The notes under the pieces are model-generated. The model had not been told where the DNA came from. It worked only from the letters and a program-made list of their open reading frames with translations, and did no database searches. A program made the position numbers and the translations under genes. DNA of 64,000 nucleotides. Source: DATCRE01 sp964235605 (GTDB lineage: Bacteria > Bacteroidota > Bacteroidia > Cytophagales > Cyclobacteriaceae). The stretch covers positions 28,906 to 92,905 of the forward strand of contig CAXSCR010000010.1 of assembly GCA_964235605.1 (NCBI GenBank), written 5' to 3'. How positions within the stretch are numbered: position 1 is the stretch's first letter; each line of letters starts with the position of its first letter. Positions 49,681 through 58,933 of this stretch are shown here, in pieces.

Positions 49681-52600
49681 ATGATTTCAAAACTGAAAGA
49701 AGGAGATCCATTATGGTTTAAAGATGCCATTATTTATGAGTTGCACGTGCGCGCATTCTATGATAGCAACAGTGACGGCATCGGAGATTTTCAGGGCATC
49801 ATTCAAAAGTTAGATTACCTTGAAGATCTGGGGATAAACACCATTTGGCTGTTACCATTTTTTCCTTCTCCATTGAAAGACGATGGATTTGATGTTATAG
49901 ACCATTGTGACGTACACCCTGATTACGGCACACTACCTGACTTTAAACAATTTCTCAAAGAAGCGCATAGACGTAGTATACGTGTCATCATAGAGCTGAT
50001 TTTAAATCATACTTCTGATCAACATCCCTGGTTTAAAAAAGCGAAGAAATCAAGGACTGGCTCTCGCTTCCGCGATATGTATGTGTGGAGCGATACGCAA
50101 GAGAAATACAAAGAAGCACGTATCATTTTCACCGAAGATGAAACCACTAACTGGACATGGGACTCGGAGGCAAAAGCATATTACTGGCATCGTTACTACC
50201 GCCATCAACCTGAATTAAATTTTGATAATGTTGATGTTCAGATGGAGATGTTGAAAGTCGTTGACTTTTGGATGAAGATTGGTGTGGATGGATTTCGTCT
50301 ACCCTCAATTCCATTTTTATTCGAAGAAGATGAAACAAGTTGTGAGAATCTTCCGCAGACGCATGCCTATGTTAAACGCCTTCGTGCGCATATTGACAAA
50401 CATTTTAAAAACAGAATACTTATAGCCGAAGCTAACCTTTGGCCTGAAGATGCTGCAACCTATTTTGGTGACGGTGATGAGTGTCACATGAATTTTCATT
50501 ATCCGCTTATGCCGCGTTTGTTCTTGGCATTGAGAACAGAAGACAGCTACCCCATTATAGATATCATTGAGCAGACACCACCAACAGCCATGAATAATCA
50601 ATGGGCGGTGTTTCTTCGAAATCATGATGAGTTGGGCTTAGAAATGGTTACTGAAGAGGAAAAAGATTACCTCTTCAAGGCCTATGCTACCGATCCCCAT
50701 TCAAAAGTTAATATCGGAATTAGAAGAAGGCTGGCGCCACTTTTGAATAATGACCGGAGAAAAATTGAATTGCTTTACACGATTTTATTTTCTCTTCCCG
50801 GTTCACCGGTAATTTATTATGGTGATGAGATTGGAATGGGTGATAATGTTTACCTCGGCGATAGATTTGGCGTGCGCACACCCATGCAATGGAATCTAAA
50901 TCTAAATGCCGGCTTTAGTGACGCCAATCCACAAAGACTTTTTCTTCCTATAATTTCTGATCCGGTTTACAGATATGAATCTGTGAACGTATCCACACAA
51001 GAAGAAAACCCGTCTTCATTGATGTGGTGGATGAAAAATGTTATGGCCATGCGCAAGCGTCTCAATGTTTTTGGACGCGGCGATATGAAATTTATAGTTA
51101 GTTCAAACGCAAAAGTGTTGAGCTTTGTACGCACATTCGGTAATCAAAGCATTGTTGTAGTTGCTAATCTTTCTCAATTTTCTCAAGCAGCAACTTTAAA
51201 TCTTTCAGAATATAAAGGTTCAGATATTACCGAAGCCTTTAGCCAGAATCGTTTTATGAATGTAAGCGATGGCGACTATGAAATAACCATAGGCCCTTAT
51301 GGATATTTTTGGTTCCAAGTAGACCGAATAGAGCAAATAGATAAATCTGAAGTTAGCGGTGAGTTGCCGTTAATCAAGACAGAATTCTCTTGGGAACGTA
51401 TATTTGATAGTTATAACGATGTTCGTAGTCTTGAACGCAAGGTATTTCCGCTTTTCATGAAAAAGTGTAGGTGGTTTGGTGGCAAAGCCAAAGCCATAAG
51501 CAAGATGGGTATTAACAAAACCATTCCCGTTAAAGTAGATGGAGACACCCATTACCTTACCATTATAGAAGTGCATTACGTGCAGCGCTTACCTGAATTG
51601 TATTTTATTCCCCTGTCATTTATTTCTTCCGATAACATCATGGATCGAGTGGAGTACACCGCACAAAGTGTTGTATGCCGTGCGGAGATACAAGGACGTT
51701 CCGGCTTTATCATGGATAGCTGTTATGATAAGATTTTCCGAGATTATCTTTTCTTAAGTATGAGTAAAGAATTAAGATTAAAAGATGATGAAGGCGGGGT
51801 CTTAAAATTTAATACGAGTGTGTATACCAAGGTTAGCAAGGAGAAAGCAATTGATTCTAAAATTTTAAAGTCAGATCAAAGTAATACAGCTTTCATTTAC
51901 AATGATCAGTACTTCTTTAAATTTTACAGAAAAGTAGAAAAGGAAGTAAACCCAGATCTTGAAATTATCAGATTCTTAACCGAAAATACCAACTTCCAAA
52001 ATGCACCTAAATATTCGGGTAGCATAGAGTATACTGATAATCATGGAAAGAACATTGTCTTCGGATTACTCCAAGAGAAAGTAGAGAATCAAGGTGATGC
52101 CTGGACTATGATTATTGATTCAGTAGGCCGTTTTTATGAACGTGTAATCACCAGTAGTAAAAAGGATAAGGTGCCTAAGCTAATTAACGATCCAGCTATT
52201 AAGTTTGAAGATGCTCCTGAAATTATTCAAGAATTTATTGGTCGCGGCTTATACGAAAGAATGGCACGCCTCGGACAGCGTACTGCTGAGATGCACCTAG
52301 CATTAGCATCCGATTCAGCGAATGCTGCTTTTATACCAGAGAGTTTTAACAACAACTATCAGCGTTCACTTTATTCTTCATTGCGAAAGTTATTGCGTGA
52401 TAGATTTAGTATGTTGGAGGTGGCCATTCCTAAACTTCCTCCTGCCACGCAAGCTTTGGCGAAAGAGGTGTTAGGCATGGAGTCTTTGATTCTTGAATGC
52501 TTCAGTGAGATCTATCAAATAAAAATTAATGCCATTAAAACTCGGGTGCACGGTGATTTTCATTTGGGGCAAGTTCTGTTTACGGGCAAGGATTTTGTAT

Positions 52601-53031
52601 TCATTGATTTTGAAGGCGAACCTGGATTTTCTTTTAGTGAGAGAAGATTGAAGAAAAGTCCATTAAAGGATGTAGCCGGCATGATGCGGTCTATACACTA
52701 TGCCGCTTTTGGTAAATTAGTTTTAAACGAGAACTATCGAGATCGTGATCTTGAATTTCTTGAAAATTGGGCTGAGCAATGGCAACACTACGTTAGTCGT
52801 TTCTACCTTGGCGCATATATGGACAAGATTGGCATGGGTAGTGATCTTTCTTATGAAAATGAAGTTCTTATTCGTACGTTTCTTGTCGAAAAAGCTGTAT
52901 ACGAATTAGGTTATGAGTTGAATGGTCGACCGGATTGGGTAAGCATACCACTTCGGGGCATTCAATACCTCATAACTCGCTTTGTGCAGGAAAGGGAAGG
53001 GAGAAAGAACAAGCAAACCATTAACAGTTAA
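49681..53031 (+). CDS. TreS-maltokinase fusion; TreS active site appears degenerate
   Basis: A 1,116-residue two-domain protein. Residues 1-560 are a trehalose synthase (GH13 subfamily 16) domain, recognisable from WAVFLRNHDEL, GIRRRLAPLLNNDRRKIELL and YYGDEIGMGDNV. However, the catalytic nucleophile Asp of GFRLDA is Pro208 (GFRLPS). The DxxxNH Asp of conserved region I is Glu105, and two subsite Tyr residues are Phe70 and His75; Glu250 and Asp316 are kept. Residues about 575-1,110 form a maltokinase domain with an intact kinase core: HGDFHLGQ at about 957-964, followed by FIDFEGEP. Maltokinase makes maltose 1-phosphate for GlgE. The TreS half may therefore be structural or regulatory, with maltose supplied from elsewhere. 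The fusion itself is known in the family. The lost nucleophile is what I see in this sequence. Confidence 0.93.
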   Translation: MISKLKEGDPLWFKDAIIYELHVRAFYDSNSDGIGDFQGIIQKLDYLEDLGINTIWLLPFFPSPLKDDGFDVIDHCDVHPDYGTLPDFKQFLKEAHRRSIRVIIELILNHTSDQHPWFKKAKKSRTGSRFRDMYVWSDTQEKYKEARIIFTEDETTNWTWDSEAKAYYWHRYYRHQPELNFDNVDVQMEMLKVVDFWMKIGVDGFRLPSIPFLFEEDETSCENLPQTHAYVKRLRAHIDKHFKNRILIAEANLWPEDAATYFGDGDECHMNFHYPLMPRLFLALRTEDSYPIIDIIEQTPPTAMNNQWAVFLRNHDELGLEMVTEEEKDYLFKAYATDPHSKVNIGIRRRLAPLLNNDRRKIELLYTILFSLPGSPVIYYGDEIGMGDNVYLGDRFGVRTPMQWNLNLNAGFSDANPQRLFLPIISDPVYRYESVNVSTQEENPSSLMWWMKNVMAMRKRLNVFGRGDMKFIVSSNAKVLSFVRTFGNQSIVVVANLSQFSQAATLNLSEYKGSDITEAFSQNRFMNVSDGDYEITIGPYGYFWFQVDRIEQIDKSEVSGELPLIKTEFSWERIFDSYNDVRSLERKVFPLFMKKCRWFGGKAKAISKMGINKTIPVKVDGDTHYLTIIEVHYVQRLPELYFIPLSFISSDNIMDRVEYTAQSVVCRAEIQGRSGFIMDSCYDKIFRDYLFLSMSKELRLKDDEGGVLKFNTSVYTKVSKEKAIDSKILKSDQSNTAFIYNDQYFFKFYRKVEKEVNPDLEIIRFLTENTNFQNAPKYSGSIEYTDNHGKNIVFGLLQEKVENQGDAWTMIIDSVGRFYERVITSSKKDKVPKLINDPAIKFEDAPEIIQEFIGRGLYERMARLGQRTAEMHLALASDSANAAFIPESFNNNYQRSLYSSLRKLLRDRFSMLEVAIPKLPPATQALAKEVLGMESLILECFSEIYQIKINAIKTRVHGDFHLGQVLFTGKDFVFIDFEGEPGFSFSERRLKKSPLKDVAGMMRSIHYAAFGKLVLNENYRDRDLEFLENWAEQWQHYVSRFYLGAYMDKIGMGSDLSYENEVLIRTFLVEKAVYELGYELNGRPDWVSIPLRGIQYLITRFVQEREGRKNKQTINS

Positions 53032-53050
53032 CAAATTTAGAATTTTTATT

Positions 53051-55033
53051 ATGATAGCAACACCAGAGACCTCTGTAAAGCAGACATCGAGTAAACCAAA
53101 TACCGGTAGTTTTAGCTTACTAACTGATTTCGATATACATCTATTTAAAAGCGGTAAGCATTTTAAGCTGTATGAAAAATTGGGCTCACACGCTGTGCGC
53201 GAAGGAAATAGAGAAGGCGTTTATTTTGCGGTATGGGCGCCTAATGCAAAAGCAGTTTCAGTAATAGCCAACTTTAATCATTGGGGTGATGGACAACATA
53301 AACTCACAGCCCGTTGGGATGAATCTGGTATCTGGGAAGGATTTTTTCCTGATATAAAAAAAGGTGAGGCATATAAATACGCCATTCACGCAAACTCAGG
53401 TGAATATTTAGAAAAGGCTGACCCGTTTGGTCATTTCGCTGAGGTAGCGCCTGCTACAGCTTCTATAGTATGGCATTCAGAATATAAATGGAAAGATGAT
53501 GCGTGGTTAAAAAATCGTAAAGAACTTATCGGTAAAGCAAAGCCTTATTCAGTATACGAAGTGCATATGGGCTCATGGCAAAGAAAAGCTGAAGACGGTA
53601 ATCGTTCTTTAAGCTATCAAGAGATGGCGCATGAAATGGTTGCGTATGTAAAAGATCTTGGCTTTACCCATGTAGAATTTTTACCCGTGATGGAGCATCC
53701 TTTCTTTGGATCATGGGGATATCAAGTAACAGGTTACTATGCAACGTCAAGTCGTTATGGTACGCCTGAAGATTTTATGTACTTAGTTGATTGCTTTCAC
53801 GCAGCAAACATAGGTGTGATTTTAGACTGGGTACCGTCTCACTTTCCTGGCGATGCACACGGACTTTATAAATTTGATGGAACCCATCTTTACGAGCATG
53901 CCGATCCCCGAAAGGGATTTCATCCCGATTGGAAGAGCTATATTTTTAACTATGGCAGAAGTGAAGTACGTTCTTTCTTAATAAGCAATGCCGTTTACTG
54001 GCTCGAGAAATATCACATTGATGGATTGCGTGTTGATGCTGTTGCCTCAATGCTTTATTTAGACTATTCGCGTAAAGCAGGGGAGTGGATACCCAATGAA
54101 CATGGTGGTAATGAAAATATTGAAGCCATTATGTTCTTAAAGGAGATGAATGAAGTAGTATACAGTAATTTTCCAGATACCATTACTATTGCAGAGGAGT
54201 CAACTTCTTGGCCTGGTGTATCGAAGCCAACTTACCTAGGCGGGCTAGGCTTCGGACAAAAATGGATGATGGGTTGGATGCATGATACATTGGATTATTT
54301 TAAGAAGGAATCGGTTTTCCGGAAGTACCATCAAAATGAAATTACATTCAGTGTGATGTATGCCTTTACCGAAAACTTTATGCTTCCACTTTCACACGAT
54401 GAAGTGGTACATGGCAAGGGTTCTCTAATCGGTCGGATGCCTGGCGATGAGTGGCAACGTTTTGCCAACCTCCGTTTAATGTATGCTTACATGTTTATGC
54501 ATCCAGGTACAAAACTTCTATTTATGGGAGCTGAATTTGCTCAATCATCAGAATGGAATCATGACAGAAATCTTGACTGGTACTTGCTACAATTTGATTT
54601 GCACAAAGGTGTGTATCAGCTCATAAAAGACCTTAATATTTTTTATAAATCTGAAACCGCCCTTTATCATTTTGCATCTGACCCACGCGGTTTCCAATGG
54701 ATAGATTATTCGGACAGTGAGAACAGTGTTTTAATCTTTCAAAGGCAATCTGATAAAAAGGAAGATACGCTTATTGTAATTTGTAATTTAACGCCTGAAA
54801 CAAGGCAGCATTATAGAATTGGTGTTGCTTATCGCGGAAAATGGAAAGAGGTATTTAACTCTGATAATCGTAAATATGGTGGTAGCGGCGTTCTCAATGA
54901 AGGACTTTTTTCTACTAGCCCTGTAAAATATCAAGCCCGTGATTATTCTTTTCAATTAACTTTACCACCATTGGGCGTTAGTGTATTAAAGCTTGAACAA
55001 GAAATAAATGAATTTGAACTTGAAAACAATTAA
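53051..55033 (+). CDS. glgB: GlgB, 1,4-alpha-glucan branching enzyme
   Basis: A 660-residue GH13 enzyme that introduces alpha-1,6 branches into linear alpha-glucan. I chose the ATG at 53051; a longer frame from a TTG at 52982 would overlap the preceding gene. A CBM48 domain (about residues 35-140, YFAVWAPNAKAVSVIANFNHW) precedes the catalytic barrel. Its residues are Asp329 in GLRVDAVASM, Glu382 in TIAEEST and Asp450 in LSHDEVVHGKGSL. The C-terminal beta domain ends the protein. Length and motifs are normal for GlgB. It starts 19 bp after the TreS-Mak stop and completes the GlgE-type glycogen route, in which GlgE elongates and GlgB branches. Confidence 0.96.
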   Translation: MIATPETSVKQTSSKPNTGSFSLLTDFDIHLFKSGKHFKLYEKLGSHAVREGNREGVYFAVWAPNAKAVSVIANFNHWGDGQHKLTARWDESGIWEGFFPDIKKGEAYKYAIHANSGEYLEKADPFGHFAEVAPATASIVWHSEYKWKDDAWLKNRKELIGKAKPYSVYEVHMGSWQRKAEDGNRSLSYQEMAHEMVAYVKDLGFTHVEFLPVMEHPFFGSWGYQVTGYYATSSRYGTPEDFMYLVDCFHAANIGVILDWVPSHFPGDAHGLYKFDGTHLYEHADPRKGFHPDWKSYIFNYGRSEVRSFLISNAVYWLEKYHIDGLRVDAVASMLYLDYSRKAGEWIPNEHGGNENIEAIMFLKEMNEVVYSNFPDTITIAEESTSWPGVSKPTYLGGLGFGQKWMMGWMHDTLDYFKKESVFRKYHQNEITFSVMYAFTENFMLPLSHDEVVHGKGSLIGRMPGDEWQRFANLRLMYAYMFMHPGTKLLFMGAEFAQSSEWNHDRNLDWYLLQFDLHKGVYQLIKDLNIFYKSETALYHFASDPRGFQWIDYSDSENSVLIFQRQSDKKEDTLIVICNLTPETRQHYRIGVAYRGKWKEVFNSDNRKYGGSGVLNEGLFSTSPVKYQARDYSFQLTLPPLGVSVLKLEQEINEFELENN

Positions 55034-55213
55034 TCGTTATTTTTTTAAGCGTGCAACTTAGTATGGTTGACAGATAAGGCTATAACGATAAAAAATTTAC
55101 AGATTATTCATAGAGTGATCGGCTATCAGTATATTAATTAGTACTAGAATTTAGGAATTTTAATTGTGCTAGCTTAACACATAACAATTGATTGATAACC
55201 GATAAACGGATTA

Positions 55214-57604
55214 ATGGAGAAATACATTTGCATTCACGGACATTTCTATCAGCCCCCGCGAGAGAATGCGTGGTTAGAAGTAATCGAAGTTCAAGATTCA
55301 GCTCACCCTTATCACGACTGGAATGAGCGCATTTCAGCAGAATGCTACGGCCCGAATGCGGCCTCACGTATTCTTGATCAGCATGGCGTAATTAAGAATA
55401 TCATTAATAATTACAGTAAGATCAGTTTTAACTTCGGGCCTACGCTGCTATCGTGGATGGAAGCAAATGACCCTGAGACTTATCAAGCAATTCTTGATGC
55501 CGATAAAGAAAGCATTATCAGATTTGTTGGTCATGGTTCAGCCATAGCGCAAGTCTATAATCACATGATTTCGCCATTAGCTAACAGCCGAGATAAAGAG
55601 ACGCAGATCATCTGGGGTATTCGCGATTTTGTTCATCGGTTTAACCGTATGCCAGAAGGAATGTGGCTGGCCGAATCAGCAGTTGATTTGGAGTCGCTTG
55701 AACTTTTAGTAAAGCACAATATTAAATTCACAATTCTTGCACCTCGACAAGCAAAAGCTTTCAGAAAAGCAGGTGGTGCCTGGACGGAGACTAAAGATGT
55801 AAAACTAGATACACGTATTTCTTATCGATGCAATCTTCCATCAGGTAACAACATCATGTTGTTTTTTTACGATGGCGATATTTCGCAAAGTGTAGCTTTC
55901 GATGGGTTATTGTACGATGGTAAAAAATTTGCTGATCAACTACTAGACGCCTTTGATAAAACTACCAATGAGCCTCAACTCGTTCACATCGCTACAGATG
56001 GCGAAACCTATGGCCATCATCATAAGCACGGCGAAATGGCGTTGGCCTATTGCCTTGATTATATAGATCGCCATAAGCATTCTAACTTAACTAATTATGC
56101 TGAATATATTTCCAAGTTCAATTCTGTATACGAAGTTGAGGTATTTGAAAACAGTTCGTGGAGTTGTGTGCACGGTGTAGAGCGATGGAGAAATGACTGT
56201 GGTTGTAATTCAGGGGGTAAGGCTGAATGGAATCAAAAATGGAGAAAGCCATTGCGTGAGAATTTGGATTGGTTGCGTGATGAATTAGCAGTAATCTTTG
56301 AGCGCGAGGCATCTTTGGTTTTAGAAAATCCATGGACAGCACGTAATGAATATATTAACGTTATACTGAATCGAAGTCCAGAAAACATTCGGAAGTTTTT
56401 GAAAGAACATTGCATTAAAGACGTTCAACCCAACCAGGTTCTTCGCTTCATGGAAGTGCAACGCAATGCCATGCTTATGTATACAAGCTGTGGTTGGTTC
56501 TTCGATGAAGTATCAGGCATAGAAACCACGCAAATTCTTCAATATGCTTGCCGTGCCATGCAGTTAATGAGCCAACTCAGTGAAATAAATCTTGAGGCTG
56601 AATTTATAAGGAGGCTGCATGAGGTACCAAGCAATATTCCGGCGCTCGAAAATGCAGCCTTCATTTATGCTAAATATGTATTGCCTTCAAAAACCAATTT
56701 GCAACGTGTGGGTATGCACTATGCAGTGGCATCTATTTTCGAAGAAGACCCCGAATCCTTTCCTGTATTTAACTACACCACCTCTAACGATGTTTTTATT
56801 CGTAAAGAAGCAGGTGAGCTAAAACTTGTGTTGGGAATTACCAACGTAAAATCGAACGTTACGCATAGCGAAAAAAAATTTACGTTTGCTGTTGTATACA
56901 TGGGCAAGCATAATATCATAGGAAATATTTCGCTTGATATTGATGAAGAACATTTTGGCAACTTGCAGGCACGCATGGTAACCGCTTTTGATGAAGGCAG
57001 GCTGGGAGATGTTATCGGGTTAATGCAAATATATTTTGGTCCTGAGAAATATACCATTGGGGAATTATTCCAAGATGAAAAACGAAAAGTTTTTAATTTG
57101 ATTACACGCCAAAGCATGGCCGATCTCGAGGAATCTTTCCGAAGGATCTATAACCATGATTACCCATTGGTAATGGCATTAGCTAATAACGAGATTCCGA
57201 TACCTACAGCTTACCGCACAACCTTCGAGTATGTTTTAAATGCAGATCTCATCAAATGTTTTCAATCAGACAAAATTAACATTAAAACATTTGAGCGAAT
57301 TACCAATGAGATTACAAAATGGAGATTGCAGATTGATGATCCAGGAAAAATAGAGCGCTTAGCGGGGGAGAGTATCTTCAAAGAGCTTAAACGCATTGGG
57401 GCAGAAAGAGAAAATTATAGAAGGATAGAAAGACTAAATCGTCTGTTTCCACTATTGAAACAATTTAAACTATCGCCGCTGTTATACAAAAGTCAAAACT
57501 TATACTTCGAAATCTCCAGAGGAAAATCCAAAGACAAAGCCGGCTCAGAATGGGCAAAACAATTTAGTATATTAGGTGATAATCTTGGAGTAAAGGTGGA
57601 GTAA
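55214..57604 (+). CDS. GH57-family protein with DUF3536 domain
   Basis: A 796-residue cytoplasmic protein. The first 300 residues are a GH57 (alpha-amylase/branching-type) barrel: ICIHGHFYQPPRENAW at the start, FNFGPTLLSWME, MWLAESAVDLESLELL (catalytic Glu region, about residue 150) and HIATDGETYGHHHKHGE (catalytic Asp region, about residue 258). The remaining 450 residues correspond to the DUF3536 region, with a Cys-containing segment (GVERWRNDCGCNSGG, about 320-334). Family members occur beside glycogen and maltooligosaccharide genes, but their exact reaction is not established. It follows glgB by 180 bp in the same direction. A cytoplasmic role in trimming or rearranging stored glucan is plausible inference. 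Confidence 0.9.
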   Translation: MEKYICIHGHFYQPPRENAWLEVIEVQDSAHPYHDWNERISAECYGPNAASRILDQHGVIKNIINNYSKISFNFGPTLLSWMEANDPETYQAILDADKESIIRFVGHGSAIAQVYNHMISPLANSRDKETQIIWGIRDFVHRFNRMPEGMWLAESAVDLESLELLVKHNIKFTILAPRQAKAFRKAGGAWTETKDVKLDTRISYRCNLPSGNNIMLFFYDGDISQSVAFDGLLYDGKKFADQLLDAFDKTTNEPQLVHIATDGETYGHHHKHGEMALAYCLDYIDRHKHSNLTNYAEYISKFNSVYEVEVFENSSWSCVHGVERWRNDCGCNSGGKAEWNQKWRKPLRENLDWLRDELAVIFEREASLVLENPWTARNEYINVILNRSPENIRKFLKEHCIKDVQPNQVLRFMEVQRNAMLMYTSCGWFFDEVSGIETTQILQYACRAMQLMSQLSEINLEAEFIRRLHEVPSNIPALENAAFIYAKYVLPSKTNLQRVGMHYAVASIFEEDPESFPVFNYTTSNDVFIRKEAGELKLVLGITNVKSNVTHSEKKFTFAVVYMGKHNIIGNISLDIDEEHFGNLQARMVTAFDEGRLGDVIGLMQIYFGPEKYTIGELFQDEKRKVFNLITRQSMADLEESFRRIYNHDYPLVMALANNEIPIPTAYRTTFEYVLNADLIKCFQSDKINIKTFERITNEITKWRLQIDDPGKIERLAGESIFKELKRIGAERENYRRIERLNRLFPLLKQFKLSPLLYKSQNLYFEISRGKSKDKAGSEWAKQFSILGDNLGVKVE

Positions 57605-57605
57605 C

Positions 57606-57633
57606 TTAGGCATTGGGGCCTAGGTATTGGGGG
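57606..57633 (+). repeat. Isolated TAGGCATTGGGG word repeat
   Basis: Two imperfect units (TTAGGCATTGGGG and CTAGGTATTGGGG) directly after the GH57 stop codon. They match the words flanking the four-helix-bundle gene at 38291-38361, but here no such gene follows. Confidence 0.7.
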
Positions 57634-57869
57634 TTTATTGTCAACTTTAAAGACTCTTCAAACAAACAATATTATCGGCATGATGTAATAAATGAACCCG
57701 AGACAAAATGCACATATTCGCACAAAACAACGCGACACAAAATAGCAAAAGGATACTTTGCAGCGACTCAAAGAATTAAAAGTACCAGCTTTTTATACAA
57801 GGAAATCGCTCTAAAAAATGATTGTTGATTAAGCGATGTTTTTACTCACTATTAAAAAAGCTGAATCAG

Positions 57870-58883
57870 CTACTGGTTCGACGTGTTGTGTAGCCTATTC
57901 AATGAATTGTAGAACTGCCGCATGGTGATCATGGTGTTGTTTTCTGCATCCCACATTTTAAGCTGGAAACACCGTATCATTTCAATCGGGCTCCATGAGG
58001 TGGTAGGTGCCCGCTTCAGTTCGGGTATGTTCTCCATGGCCTCTATAAGGCGATAGAAAGGGATGCGAGAATTGACGTGGTGTACGTGGTGGTATCCAAT
58101 ATTCCCTGTGATCCACTGCATAAATGGATTCATCACCATATAACTTGTAGAATCTAACGCCGCATTGACATAGTTCCAATCATGGTTCTCATTGAATTTA
58201 GCACTTGGAAAGTTATGCTGACAATAGAAAAGGTATGAGCCCATAGCGAACGAAAGCAAAAACGGAATGAACCAAGTGATTAAAAAAACATCAATGCCCA
58301 TAAAGTAGCCAATTAATACCCCGACTACAACATGAAATAATAAGGCAAACAATGAATCAACATGGTTAGAAGGACTTTGAAAAAAGGATTTAAGATTGAG
58401 CCAATAAATGAACAAAGTAAAATATCCAAAGATTACAGTAAGTGGGTGCCTGTTGATTAAGTAAAGACGTTTCTGATTTTTATTTAAACTTAAAAAACGT
58501 GTCTTACTAATGGTAGGATAAGATCCAATACCGCTGATGGTTAATTTGGAGTTATGATTATGATGATGCTCATGTGAGCGTTTCCATATATTCTCAGGTG
58601 CCAGTAAATAAATACCGATGGCCTTCATAATAAAACTTGCCATGATTGAATCCTGTAATATAGCACGGTGCTGATAATCGTGGTAAATTACAAATAGGCG
58701 AACATAAAGTAGGGCACAGCCTATACTACAAACCAAGCGAAAGATGAGTGGTGTATTTGTAAAGGCACCCATTAACAAAGTTGCTGTAAGGAATATGGTT
58801 GCTAATAATTCCATCCAACTTCTTAATCTGCTCTCACAGGTAAACGCTTTGCTTGCTAAAAGTATTTCCTTCCCGGATCTCAT
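57870..58883 (-). CDS. Fatty acid desaturase family protein
   Basis: A 337-residue membrane diiron desaturase. Three His boxes are present: HDYQH (about residues 68-72, in VIYHDYQHRAIL), HEHHHNH (about 104-110) and the C-terminal HHVHH (about 272-276, in NIGYHHVHHVNSRIP). At least four hydrophobic helices surround them. The family introduces double bonds into fatty acyl chains or hydroxylates carotenoids and lipids using O2. The third box and the IPFYRL context are typical of FA_desaturase type 1. The gene lies 50 bp upstream of the end of the acyltransferase gene, on the same strand, suggesting joint lipid modification. The exact substrate is unknown. Confidence 0.92.
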   Translation of the reverse strand: MRSGKEILLASKAFTCESRLRSWMELLATIFLTATLLMGAFTNTPLIFRLVCSIGCALLYVRLFVIYHDYQHRAILQDSIMASFIMKAIGIYLLAPENIWKRSHEHHHNHNSKLTISGIGSYPTISKTRFLSLNKNQKRLYLINRHPLTVIFGYFTLFIYWLNLKSFFQSPSNHVDSLFALLFHVVVGVLIGYFMGIDVFLITWFIPFLLSFAMGSYLFYCQHNFPSAKFNENHDWNYVNAALDSTSYMVMNPFMQWITGNIGYHHVHHVNSRIPFYRLIEAMENIPELKRAPTTSWSPIEMIRCFQLKMWDAENNTMITMRQFYNSLNRLHNTSNQ

Positions 58884-58933
58884 GAAGTCGGTTTATATTT
58901 ATAGTAACTCTTAAAGATAGGCAAACAAAATGA

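Noticed and set aside
52982..53050. Longer GlgB start at a TTG
   Set aside because: It would overlap the TreS-Mak coding end by 50 bases, and the added residues do not match GlgB. The ATG at 53051 gives the normal length.
57613..57828. 71-codon open frame after the GH57 gene
   Set aside because: It begins inside the degenerate word repeat and has no protein-like features.
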